Below, piece after piece: positions 33,499 to 41,354 of a stretch of DNA of 45,453 nucleotides. The notes beneath the pieces were generated by a model. That model saw nothing but the letters and a program-made list of their open reading frames with translations. It had not been told where the DNA came from and did not search any database. Numbering within the stretch: position 1 is the first letter of the stretch; the number at the start of each line of letters is the position of its first letter. Source of the stretch: Bacillota bacterium (lineage in GTDB: Bacteria > Bacillota > Clostridia > Peptostreptococcales > Anaerovoracaceae); the NCBI GenBank assembly GCA_022767945.1, contig JALENF010000066.1, forward strand, positions 1-45,453, given 5' to 3'. Made by a program: the position numbers and the translations under genes.

Positions 33499-34251
33499 CT
33501 ACCCCTCCATATTGTTAATCAAGTGTGCCTGATATCCTGCGCCGAAGCCGTTGTCGATGTTTACTACGCTGACACCGCTTGCGCATGAGTTCAACATGGA
33601 AAGAAGTGCTGTAACGCCGCCGAGGGCTGTACCGTAGCCTACACTTGTTGGAACTGCAATCATGGGACAGTCTGCAAGTCCGCCCACAACAGATGCAAGG
33701 GCACCTTCCATTCCCGCAATGGTAATAATCACTCTTGCGTTCATGATGTCCTCTGTGTGAGCAAGGAGCCTGTGGATTCCGGCAACGCCGACATCGTAAA
33801 GCCTCTTCACGTTGTTTCCGAGAATTTCCGCTGTAAGAGCTGCCTCCTCGGCAACAGGTATGTCGCTGGTTCCTCCCGTGGCAACCAGTATGTATCCCTT
33901 CTGTCTCGGCTTGATCATATCTCCCACAAGTCCTATTCTTCCTTCCTTATAATAGGTAAATGGAACATCCTTGTTAAAATAATCTGCCGCTTCCTGACTC
34001 ATTCTCGTAATAAGAATGGTCTTCTGTCCGCTTTCGTACATCCTGTGAGCAATAATGTCGATCTGCTCAGGCGTCTTGGACGCACCGTATATGATTTCAG
34101 ACGCGCCCTGTCTGAGACCTCTGTGGTGGTCAATCTTGGCTATGTCGATATCCTCAAAAGGAGCAAGCTTCAGCTTCGTAAGAGCCTCGTCTGTACTAAC
34201 CGCTCCATCCTTAACCTGCTGCAGCAGGTCTCTGATATCCTGTTGTTCCAT
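33499..34251 (-). CDS. larB: Nickel-pincer cofactor synthase LarB
   Basis: A 250-residue LarB. The C-terminal two-thirds resemble PurE (AIR carboxylase): ILVATGGTSDIPVAEEAALTAEI, VAGIHRLLAHTEDI and IAGMEGALASVVGGLADCP. LarB carboxylates and hydrolyses nicotinic acid adenine dinucleotide to give pyridinium-3,5-dicarboxylate mononucleotide, the first step of pincer synthesis. The start abuts the larE stop and the stop lies two bases before larC. Confidence 0.93.
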   Translation of the reverse strand: MEQQDIRDLLQQVKDGAVSTDEALTKLKLAPFEDIDIAKIDHHRGLRQGASEIIYGASKTPEQIDIIAHRMYESGQKTILITRMSQEAADYFNKDVPFTYYKEGRIGLVGDMIKPRQKGYILVATGGTSDIPVAEEAALTAEILGNNVKRLYDVGVAGIHRLLAHTEDIMNARVIITIAGMEGALASVVGGLADCPMIAVPTSVGYGTALGGVTALLSMLNSCASGVSVVNIDNGFGAGYQAHLINNMEG

Positions 34252-34995
34252 CTATCTTTCCTCCATATCAAGCATGATAACTTCAAATAATGGCTTTAGT
34301 TTTTCTGTTATATCCTTTCGCATTTCAACGGCTCCGGCCATCTGAGAACCGGGAAGCTGGATTCTTGCCCCTCTGCCGTACAGCCTTACGCGAAAATCAC
34401 TGAAACCGAGAGATGCGAGTTCTGTCTCCGCCTTTTCCACTCTTGCGAGCTTTTCATCTGTAATTTCCTCGCCTGTGGGAACTCTCGTCGCAAGGCAGGC
34501 ATAGCTCGGCTTATCCCATGTGAACAGACCGGCTTCTCTGGAAAGCTCTCTTACGTCGGCCTTGGTCAGTCCGCACATACGAAGGGGCGAAAGAACCTTC
34601 ATTTCCTTAAGTGCTCTCATTCCCGGACGGTCACCTTCTTCGTCGCTGGCATTTGTTCCGTCCATTATGTACTCGTATCCGGCCTCCGCGGCTGTCTTTG
34701 CGATGAGCCCGAAGATATTGTTCTTGCAGTGATAGCATCTGTCGGCCGGGTTTTTTCTCACCTCTTCACTTGACAGTGCGTCACAGTGAAGCACATCAAA
34801 ACCCACTCCCACGTATTCAGCCAGTCGCTTTGCATCCTCCAGCTCAAACTCCGGCTGGAACTGGCTTTTTACGAAAATCGCCTTTACATCTGCCCCATAC
34901 CTGTGTGCAGCATACAGTAAAAACGATGAGTCCACGCCGCCCGAAAAACCAAGTGCAACCTTGGGATATTTCGTAAAGAATTCCTGCAGGTTCAT
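34252..34995 (-). CDS. larE: Pyridinium-3,5-biscarboxylate sulfurtransferase LarE
   Basis: A 247-residue PP-loop ATPase with SGGVDSS (18-24), which adenylates and thiolates the pincer precursor. Cysteines lie at 87 and 90 (DRCYHCKNN) and 167 (PSYACLATR). Some LarE proteins sacrifice a single Cys as sulfur donor, while others use three Cys to bind an iron-sulfur cluster for catalytic turnover; three suitable Cys here make the latter possible. I prefer the ATG at 34995: the one at 35001 is only two bases from GGGAGGT, whereas 34995 is well spaced. It is the first gene of the nickel operon and follows an attenuator-like leader. Confidence 0.92.
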   Translation of the reverse strand: MNLQEFFTKYPKVALGFSGGVDSSFLLYAAHRYGADVKAIFVKSQFQPEFELEDAKRLAEYVGVGFDVLHCDALSSEEVRKNPADRCYHCKNNIFGLIAKTAAEAGYEYIMDGTNASDEEGDRPGMRALKEMKVLSPLRMCGLTKADVRELSREAGLFTWDKPSYACLATRVPTGEEITDEKLARVEKAETELASLGFSDFRVRLYGRGARIQLPGSQMAGAVEMRKDITEKLKPLFEVIMLDMEER

Positions 34996-35028
34996 TTCCA
35001 TGTACCTCCCGTCTCTGGTCGTTTTGAT

Positions 35029-35137
35029 AAAACAAAAAACAAAAAACCATAGTCAGCCTCTCCTTCTGGAGTCTGCTGCCTGTGGTTTTCTTCTGAAAAC
35101 TTATGACTCTTCTTAAGTCATTTATGTTCATATTATA
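35029..35137 (-). promoter_or_regulatory. larE leader with promoter and attenuator-like structures
   Basis: On the minus strand a TATAAT lies at plus 35132-35137 (weak -35). The leader holds three stems: ATGACT/AGTCAT (35103-35121), GTTTTC-TTCT-GAAAAC (35085-35100) and a long imperfect hairpin from AAAACCA to TGGTTTT (35043-35089). The last is followed by a U-rich run (plus A run 35029-35046), i.e. an intrinsic terminator ahead of larE. The second and third stems share bases and cannot form together. A metal- or cofactor-responsive switch is possible, but I could not match it to a known riboswitch. Confidence 0.6.
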
Positions 35138-35173
35138 GACTATGTATTTTTGAGAAAAAAGAACAGATTTCCT

Positions 35174-35662
35174 CTACTTGTCCTTTTTTTCCTTCGCTAT
35201 TTTTCTCAGCTCTTCAAGAAGCTGTCTGTCCAGCACCTGGCGCGTCTCGTTGAGTTCTTCTCTCGAACCTATGTCGGTCATCTGAAGAATCCATATGCGA
35301 CCCTTGAATACAGATGATTCCAGCCTGTTCTTAACGGCCTGGTTTATTTCGCTTACCTTTGCTCCTGCATTAATCAGGTAAATTCTTGCAATTATGCCTG
35401 TTCTGTTAGCTTTTTTAATCTCTATGTAATTCTCTATCTGTCCAAACCTGTGAATAGCCTCTCTGATTTCCTTGGCTATCATCTCGCTGATAATCTGGTC
35501 GCTGCTTTTTCTTAAAATAAGGATGAAAGCAGTTGCTGCGATGATTCCGAGAGGAATAGCTATCTCGTCTCCGAATGCATCAGCTGTACCGAAGTACATG
35601 ATCAGACCGAGCGGCACACTCAGCCAGCTCGCCATGCTCAGCTTCATCAGTGTTTTCTCCAT
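35174..35662 (-). CDS. Small membrane protein of unknown function
   Basis: A 162-residue protein. Two N-terminal hydrophobic helices (about 8-27 and 34-51) are followed by a soluble, charged domain with alternating strands and helices: GIIARIYLINAGAKVSEINQAVKNRL, then RIWILQMTDIG and a Lys/Glu-rich C-terminal helix. I do not recognise a family. It has its own consensus promoter and lies between the larE leader and deoC. Confidence 0.7.
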   Translation of the reverse strand: MEKTLMKLSMASWLSVPLGLIMYFGTADAFGDEIAIPLGIIAATAFILILRKSSDQIISEMIAKEIREAIHRFGQIENYIEIKKANRTGIIARIYLINAGAKVSEINQAVKNRLESSVFKGRIWILQMTDIGSREELNETRQVLDRQLLEELRKIAKEKKDK

Positions 35663-35708
35663 ATTCCTTCTGCCCCCTCTCTGACTGCTGCCAGTCGATT
35701 GTTAGACT

Positions 35709-35737
35709 ATTATAATATCTGCAGGAGCTTATGTCAA
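35709..35737 (-). promoter_or_regulatory. Perfect consensus sigma-A promoter of the small membrane protein
   Basis: On the minus strand TTGACA (plus 35732-35737) and TATAAT (plus 35709-35714) are both perfect with a 17-bp spacer. It drives the 35174-35662 gene. It is divergent from deoC, whose own promoter is less clear (TTGACT at 35764-35769 without a good -10). Confidence 0.85.
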
Positions 35738-35847
35738 ATGACTTGCCCCTTGCGACGACACCCTTGACTTTTCCCCATATTCCTAGTACCTTGTAAAATA
35801 TACTTAATTATATGGCATCTGCCTGTAAAACAAGGAGGAATTCAATA

Positions 35848-36522
35848 ATGGAACTCAATAAATATTTTGATCATACACTGCTCAAACCGGAAGCGACTCG
35901 TGCTCAGATTCTGGCCATCTGCGATGAGGCGATTGAATACGGTTTTGCCTCGGTCTGTGTCAACTCCTGCAATGTGGGCATAGTGGCTGAACGTCTTTCA
36001 GGCTCTGTTGTAAAAACCTGCGCAGTTGTTGGCTTCCCTCTCGGTGCCTGCACCACAGCCACCAAGGTTTTCGAAGCTTCTGAGGCAATTAAGGCCGGCG
36101 CATCTGAAATAGACATGGTCATTAATGTTGGCCGTCTCAAGGAAGCTGACTACGACTACGTTTCCCATGACATCTCCGCCGTGGTTTCCCGATGCCATGC
36201 GGACGGCGCCATTGCCAAGGTAATCATCGAAACCTGCCTTCTCTCAGAGGCTGAAATCGTCAGGGTCTGCCGACTTGCCGCTGCCGCAGGAGCCGACTTT
36301 GTCAAAACCTCCACAGGCTTTTCCACCTCCGGTGCAAAAGCAGAAGATGTCGCTCTTATGAAAGAAACCGTAGGACCATCCGTCCTCGTCAAGGCCTCCG
36401 GCGGGATCCGCGACCTCGACGCGGCCCGCCGGATGATTGCCGCCGGCGCCGACCGCCTCGGCGCCAGCGCCAGCGTCGCAATAATGCAGGAAGCATCAGA
36501 GTCATCAGACGACTTAATCTGA
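35848..36522 (+). CDS. deoC: Deoxyribose-phosphate aldolase
   Basis: A 224-residue class I aldolase that cleaves 2-deoxyribose-5-phosphate to glyceraldehyde-3-phosphate and acetaldehyde. The Schiff-base Lys is Lys153 in FVKTSTGF. Other conserved elements are FDHTLLKP, Asp89 (EIDMVINVG) and Lys182 (VKASGGIRD). I set the start at 35848, preceded by AAGGAGGAATTCAATA; an in-frame ATG 12 codons upstream lacks an RBS. The last third (from about 36391) is strikingly GC-rich, with GCC, CTC, GAC and CGC codons unlike the rest. Its end overlaps the convergent gene by 9 bp and lies in a perfect inverted repeat. Confidence 0.95.
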   Translation: MELNKYFDHTLLKPEATRAQILAICDEAIEYGFASVCVNSCNVGIVAERLSGSVVKTCAVVGFPLGACTTATKVFEASEAIKAGASEIDMVINVGRLKEADYDYVSHDISAVVSRCHADGAIAKVIIETCLLSEAEIVRVCRLAAAAGADFVKTSTGFSTSGAKAEDVALMKETVGPSVLVKASGGIRDLDAARRMIAAGADRLGASASVAIMQEASESSDDLI

Positions 36523-36528
36523 TGACTC
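36499..36528. terminator. Perfect inverted repeat spanning two convergent gene ends
   Basis: GAGTCATCAGA (36499-36509) and TCTGATGACTC (36518-36528) are perfect 11-bp arms with an 8-base loop. The deoC stop lies in the hairpin and the minus-strand gene ends inside it. There is no U-tract, so it may pause or terminate transcription both ways less efficiently than a classical terminator. Confidence 0.55.
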
Positions 36529-37515
36529 CGAGATCTCACTGTCGCTTTTCCTCTTAATGAGTTTTGATGCTTTCGGTAGTGCTGTTGGAATAGGAACACT
36601 CAACCCCATTACTGCGTTCATAATCAGAATAAACGCAATCAGTACGGCAATGGGTATTACACAGGTAGTCACTATCATAACCGCTACGGCCTCAATCAGC
36701 TGGTTCAAAGCATTCTGGAACTGGTCAATTTTATCCGATGCGGCCTTGCCGACGCTCTTTGCCGTCCCGCCAATTTTATCTGCCAGGGAACCTAAGGCCT
36801 CTCCAACAGCGAAAATACTTTTTGATTCTCCATCCTCGCTGTCTGCTTCGGTCTCGCTCATCTCTTCCTCCAAAGCGGCAACATCGTCTTCATCAATTCC
36901 AGTGTCCTCAAGAATCTCATAACCCACAGCCTTCGACTCCTGATAGGTATCGTTTATCATGTTTGTCACTATCGCACTTGTGGGCACAAGAAGCCAGAAT
37001 AGAATACCAAGCAGCATCAGCCTCAGACTCAATTTATGCAATGCTGAATCTTTCTCTTTTCCAAGAATATTTCGCACGGCCTGCATTCCCATTCCAACAG
37101 GTATCAAAACCTTAAAGGCCAGAAATCCCATTATCGTCAGCAAATATTTCTCGAAGATAATAGCTACGTAGATGATCACCATATAGCCTGCCACATCTGC
37201 CAGCTTATTTGCAATAGGTGTTGTTGCGTCTCCCGGAATTGCCGCCGCACCGGTTGCAAGAGCCGTTGACGTTGCAGTAAGACCCAGCGCCTGCTTTTGC
37301 AGATGGTTAAGGGTCTGCAGTGTTCCATCATAGTTTTCAATAGAGGTTGCAAGTTCTCCCGCTACGAAAAATGAGATTGCCGCAATCAGGATACAGACAA
37401 TCAGGCATATCAGTTTCTGATTTTTGCTGCGATTTTCACTTTCTATTGTGATTATTTCTCCTTCTGCTGCTTCACTTGTTACGATTACGTTATTATCCCT
37501 CGTCTTTTTTCTCAT
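36514..37515 (-). CDS. Membrane protein of unknown function, partner of the J-like protein
   Basis: A 333-residue membrane protein. Hydrophobic helices lie near 34-52, 108-135, 165-185 and 280-305. The loop around 205-225 is highly acidic ([15 protein letters not shown]), and the segment between is amphipathic with [21 protein letters not shown]. No domain is recognised. It follows the J-like membrane protein by 29 bp on the same strand, so the two probably form a unit. Convergent overlap with deoC occurs at its end. Confidence 0.72.
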   Translation of the reverse strand: MRKKTRDNNVIVTSEAAEGEIITIESENRSKNQKLICLIVCILIAAISFFVAGELATSIENYDGTLQTLNHLQKQALGLTATSTALATGAAAIPGDATTPIANKLADVAGYMVIIYVAIIFEKYLLTIMGFLAFKVLIPVGMGMQAVRNILGKEKDSALHKLSLRLMLLGILFWLLVPTSAIVTNMINDTYQESKAVGYEILEDTGIDEDDVAALEEEMSETEADSEDGESKSIFAVGEALGSLADKIGGTAKSVGKAASDKIDQFQNALNQLIEAVAVMIVTTCVIPIAVLIAFILIMNAVMGLSVPIPTALPKASKLIKRKSDSEISESSD

Positions 37516-37544
37516 ATTCTGCGTCTCTTTCTCTGCCTCAGCTG

Positions 37545-38651
37545 CTACCCTTTGAAATCAATCAGGAACTGCACGTAATCTGCCATGGACTTTATTGGCT
37601 CTCCGTTGCCTGGGTTCTCCACACCCAGATAATTCTCATAATCCGGGAATTCAAACAGCAGCAGGACATCCCGGAAGGCATCTTCCTTCATCTCGTAGCT
37701 GTCTGCCAGCCAGCCCGGATAAGCAGCACGAAGCTGGTCGAGCCAATCGTCAAAGGAAATATACTCTCCATATGTATACACATTCGTAAACTGATCCAGT
37801 AGGTCGTCAAACCTTTCCTCGGTGTAAGACTCCTCACTCACAGAATCATACGGCATAACTCCGTCGTATACAACAGAAAGCTCCTCCGCAGTATCGTTGA
37901 TATCCTGATCCACCGAGGACACATACATGGATTCCTCACCTGTCTCGAAGGTTACACTGGAAGAATCAGAATTGTAGATGGTGGTGCCAATGGATACCAA
38001 AACCAGCACGATTGACAAAAAAGTCAGAATCTGATTAAGTACGTTTTTCTTCTCCCTGCCGTCTGCAGTGCCTCTGCCTGTGCCGGCTGCTTTACTTCCG
38101 CCTATAGGTTCCGCTATTTGCACGTACTCATCAAAGCCCCCGCCGCGTCTCTCGCGTCTTTCCTCATCAAAGCCCCCGCTGCGTTCCTCTCCATCGGTTA
38201 AGAACTCTTCAGCCTCCATGTCAGCATCTTCTGCCCTGTATTCTGCGACCTCTTTTTTGAATTCCTCAAACTTCTGTGAAAATGTTTTTCTCGTCGTTTC
38301 GTAGCCGGACTTAAGTGATTTCAGCTTGCCCAGGCCGCTGCCATGCTCGTCACAGTCCGAGGTTGTGTGTTTTGACAGGCGCTCCGGCCGTGACCTCTCG
38401 GCGCGTGTCTCCGAACGCCTTTCGGAGCGGTGTTCATCTCTGACAGAGCGACCTGAAGACGGAGCCACACTTCCCGTAGCAATTGAGTATGCCTCCTTCA
38501 GCAGCGCCAGCTTGCGTCTTGCGTATTCAGGCTCGTCGGCATAGTCTGCAGCCTTGTATTTCTTTGCCCAGGTTCTGTACGCCTCGTCGATCTGAGTGCG
38601 AGTCGCATCCTCATGCAGTCCAAGCAGTGCCAGTGCCTCTCTTCTATCCAT
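37545..38651 (-). CDS. Membrane-anchored J-like domain protein lacking HPD
   Basis: A 368-residue protein. Residues 1-60 have the helix pattern of a J domain (EALALLGLHEDATRTQIDEAY, then helix III ARRKLALLKEAYSIAT), but the HPD tripeptide between helices II and III is replaced by KAAD, so stimulation of a DnaK partner is unlikely. A long Arg/Glu/Ser-rich region (61-200) precedes one membrane helix (about 205-226) and an acidic extracytoplasmic domain of about 140 residues. It may use the J-like fold as a docking module. It is transcribed with the membrane gene downstream and diverges from hydE. Confidence 0.78.
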   Translation of the reverse strand: MDRREALALLGLHEDATRTQIDEAYRTWAKKYKAADYADEPEYARRKLALLKEAYSIATGSVAPSSGRSVRDEHRSERRSETRAERSRPERLSKHTTSDCDEHGSGLGKLKSLKSGYETTRKTFSQKFEEFKKEVAEYRAEDADMEAEEFLTDGEERSGGFDEERRERRGGGFDEYVQIAEPIGGSKAAGTGRGTADGREKKNVLNQILTFLSIVLVLVSIGTTIYNSDSSSVTFETGEESMYVSSVDQDINDTAEELSVVYDGVMPYDSVSEESYTEERFDDLLDQFTNVYTYGEYISFDDWLDQLRAAYPGWLADSYEMKEDAFRDVLLLFEFPDYENYLGVENPGNGEPIKSMADYVQFLIDFKG

Positions 38652-38779
38652 TTCTCAATCTCCCCCATATATGAATACCTGCGAATGCCAAGAGCGAAAA
38701 CACAAGAAAAGCTTCGCTCGTCTTATACTGAAATACTATCAAAACCGACAGACAAAGTCTATTATTTTTACAAAAAATA

Positions 38780-38788
38780 TGCTATTAT
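38780..38788 (+). promoter_or_regulatory. Extended -10 element of the hydEGF operon
   Basis: TGCTATTAT (38780-38788) is an extended -10 about 40 bases before hydE. The upstream AT-rich sequence shows no good -35. RBS GAGGT precedes the hydE ATG. The rest of the 38652-38827 gap contains the divergent 5' region of the J-like gene. Confidence 0.55.
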
Positions 38789-38827
38789 TATCCCTATGCC
38801 GGAAGAAGCAGATGTAACGAGGTAATT

Positions 38828-39895
38828 ATGAAAAAACTGATTGATAAACTGGAAAAGAACCGGAATTTAAGCAAAGAAGAACTGACGATGCTGGTCGCTG
38901 ACCAGAGTGCAGAAAACCTGCAGTATCTGAACGAAAGAGCTGTCGCTGTAAGACGTTCTGTCTTTGGTAACAGCGTATACATCAGAGGACTCATCGAGTT
39001 TACAAACTACTGCAAAAATGACTGCTATTACTGCGGCCTTCGCTGCAGCAACAGAAAGGCAGACAGATACAGACTCACACCTAAACAGATTCTGCAGTGC
39101 TGCCGCAAAGGACATGAACTGGGATTTCGAACCTTCGTGCTTCAGGGCGGAGAAGATCCCTACTGGAATGACGAGAGGCTGGAGGTTTTGATCGGGGAGA
39201 TAAAGAGAGAGCACCCGGACTGTGCACTCACCCTTTCTATTGGAGAGCGTGAGAGGAAGAGCTACCAGCGGCTTTACGACGCGGGAGCGGACAGATTTCT
39301 GCTAAGACATGAGACAGCAAATGCGGATCACTACGGTATGCTTCACCCGGCGGAAATGTCTCATGCAAACAGGTTGAGATGCCTGAAGGATCTGAAGGAA
39401 ATCGGTTTTCAGACGGGATGCGGTTTTATGGTGGGAAGCCCCGGGCAGACCACAGAGACACTGGTCGAGGATCTCATGTTCATCAGGGAGTTCGAACCTG
39501 CCATGGTGGGAATCGGACCTTTTATTCCGGCCGGCAACACACCTTTCAGCGGCGAGAAGACGGGATCCGTGGAGCTGACTCTGCGGCTGCTGTCCATCAT
39601 CCGCCTGATGAATCCCAAGGTTCTGCTGCCTGCAACCACAGCTCTGGGAACGGCGAAGGAGGATGGTCGCGCCATGGGCATCAAAGCCGGTGCAAATGTA
39701 ATAATGCCGAATCTTTCTCCGACAGACGTAAGGGAAAAGTACCGCATTTACGACAACAAGCTGGCGACAGGTGTCGAAGCAGCGGAGGGATTGAAAGAAT
39801 TAGAGTTAGAAATGGGAAAAATCGGGTATAAAATAGAGATAACCAGAGGGGATTCCCCCTTATGTATAAACACACACAAGAAACAAACAAACTAA
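38828..39895 (+). CDS. hydE: [FeFe]-hydrogenase maturase HydE (radical SAM)
   Basis: A 355-residue radical SAM protein. The SAM-cluster motif CKNDCYYC gives Cys62, Cys66 and Cys69 inside the HydE-like FTNYCKNDCYYCGLRC. The TIM-barrel continues with FVLQGGEDPYW and GFMVGSPGQTTE. HydE works on the precursor that yields the dithiomethylamine-bridged diiron centre of [FeFe] hydrogenase. It is the first gene of hydE-hydG-hydF. The hydrogenase itself is not in the window. Confidence 0.95.
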   Translation: MKKLIDKLEKNRNLSKEELTMLVADQSAENLQYLNERAVAVRRSVFGNSVYIRGLIEFTNYCKNDCYYCGLRCSNRKADRYRLTPKQILQCCRKGHELGFRTFVLQGGEDPYWNDERLEVLIGEIKREHPDCALTLSIGERERKSYQRLYDAGADRFLLRHETANADHYGMLHPAEMSHANRLRCLKDLKEIGFQTGCGFMVGSPGQTTETLVEDLMFIREFEPAMVGIGPFIPAGNTPFSGEKTGSVELTLRLLSIIRLMNPKVLLPATTALGTAKEDGRAMGIKAGANVIMPNLSPTDVREKYRIYDNKLATGVEAAEGLKELELEMGKIGYKIEITRGDSPLCINTHKKQTN

Positions 39896-39923
39896 CAGAT
39901 TTTTCAGATTGGAGATGGTAAAA

Positions 39924-41354
39924 ATGTATGATCCTAAATCACTTAAGGCGGAGGAGTTCATCTGTCACGAGGAGATACTGGATACACTGAAGTATGCAGA
40001 TGAAAACAAAGATAACAAGGAGCTGATACGTCAGATTCTGGACAAGGCGGCTTTGACGAAGGGCATCAGCCACAGAGAGGCGTCAGTGCTTCTGGCATGT
40101 GAGGACAAGAAGGTCGAGGAGGAAATCTTTGCTCTTGCCAAGAGAATTAAGGACGAGTTTTACGGGAACAGAATTGTTTTGTTCGCGCCTCTTTACCTTT
40201 CAAACTACTGTGTAAACGGCTGCGTTTACTGTCCTTATCACCACCAGAACAAGCACATCGCCCGTAAAAAGCTTTCTCAGGAGGATGTAAGGCGTGAGGT
40301 AATCGCGCTTCAGGACATGGGTCACAAGAGACTTGCTCTTGAGGCCGGCGAAGACCCTGTCAACAATCCGATTGAATATATTCTTGAATGCATTAAGACG
40401 GTTTACTCGATCAACCACAAAAACGGCGCAATCAGACGTGTAAACGTAAACATCGCCGCAACAACAGTTGAGGAGTACAAGATGCTTAAGGATGCGGGAA
40501 TCGGTACATATATTCATTTCCAGGAGACTTATCACAAGGAAGGCTACGAAAAGCTTCATCCTACAGGACCTAAGCACAACTACGCATGGCATACAGAGGC
40601 CATGGACAGAGCTATGGAAGCGGGAATCGACGATGTCGGTCTGGGAGTTTTGTTCGGTCTTGATATGTACAGATATGAGCTTGCAGGTCTGCTGATGCAC
40701 GCAGAACACCTGGAGGCGGCACACGGCGTCGGACCTCACACTATCAGCGTTCCTAGAGTACGTGCGGCTGAAGATATCAACCCTGATGAATTTGACGGCG
40801 GTGTTGACGGCGGAATTACTGACGACCTGTTCGCAAAGATTATCGCTATCATCAGAATTGCTGTTCCTTATACAGGAATGATCATGTCCACAAGAGAAAA
40901 CAAGCAGATGCGTGAACGCGCACTTCAACTTGGAATCTCCCAGGTGAGCGGTGCTTCCAGAACAAGTGTCGGCGGATACGACGAACCTGAACCTGAGGAG
41001 GATAACTCAGCTCAGTTCGAGGTTGAAGACAGAAGAACTCTTGACGAGGTTATCAGGTGGCTTATCGATATGGATTTCATTCCAAGCTTCTGTACAGCCT
41101 GCTACAGAGAAGGCCGTACGGGCGACAGATTCATGGATCTGTGCAAGCATAAGCAGATTCTGAACTGCTGCCATCCGAATGCTCTGATGACGCTGAAGGA
41201 ATATCTGGTTGACTACGCGAGCCCCCAGACGAGAGTGGCCGGGGAGGCTTTGATAGAGAGAGAGCTTGGCAACATTCCTAAGGAAAAAGTACGCAGGATT
41301 GCGGAAGAGTACATCAAGGAGATCGAACATGGCAAGAGAGATTTCAGATTCTAG
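39924..41354 (+). CDS. hydG: [FeFe]-hydrogenase maturase HydG (radical SAM tyrosine lyase)
   Basis: A 476-residue protein. The SAM cluster is bound by Cys96, Cys100 and Cys103 (NYCVNGCVYC). The C-terminal CTACYREGRTG starts the CX2CX22C motif with Cys390, Cys393 and Cys416 for the auxiliary cluster on which the Fe(CO)2(CN) synthon is built. HydG splits tyrosine to CO and cyanide. I chose the start at 39924, 9 bases after GGAG; the ATG at 39909 precedes that site. Its 3' end overlaps hydF by 26 bp. Confidence 0.96.
   Translation: MYDPKSLKAEEFICHEEILDTLKYADENKDNKELIRQILDKAALTKGISHREASVLLACEDKKVEEEIFALAKRIKDEFYGNRIVLFAPLYLSNYCVNGCVYCPYHHQNKHIARKKLSQEDVRREVIALQDMGHKRLALEAGEDPVNNPIEYILECIKTVYSINHKNGAIRRVNVNIAATTVEEYKMLKDAGIGTYIHFQETYHKEGYEKLHPTGPKHNYAWHTEAMDRAMEAGIDDVGLGVLFGLDMYRYELAGLLMHAEHLEAAHGVGPHTISVPRVRAAEDINPDEFDGGVDGGITDDLFAKIIAIIRIAVPYTGMIMSTRENKQMRERALQLGISQVSGASRTSVGGYDEPEPEEDNSAQFEVEDRRTLDEVIRWLIDMDFIPSFCTACYREGRTGDRFMDLCKHKQILNCCHPNALMTLKEYLVDYASPQTRVAGEALIERELGNIPKEKVRRIAEEYIKEIEHGKRDFRF

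Noticed and set aside
35029-35137. NiCo riboswitch upstream of larE
   Set aside because: A short CAGGCA-like stretch was noticed but the four-way-junction sequence motifs of the NiCo aptamer are absent; kept only as an unclassified leader.
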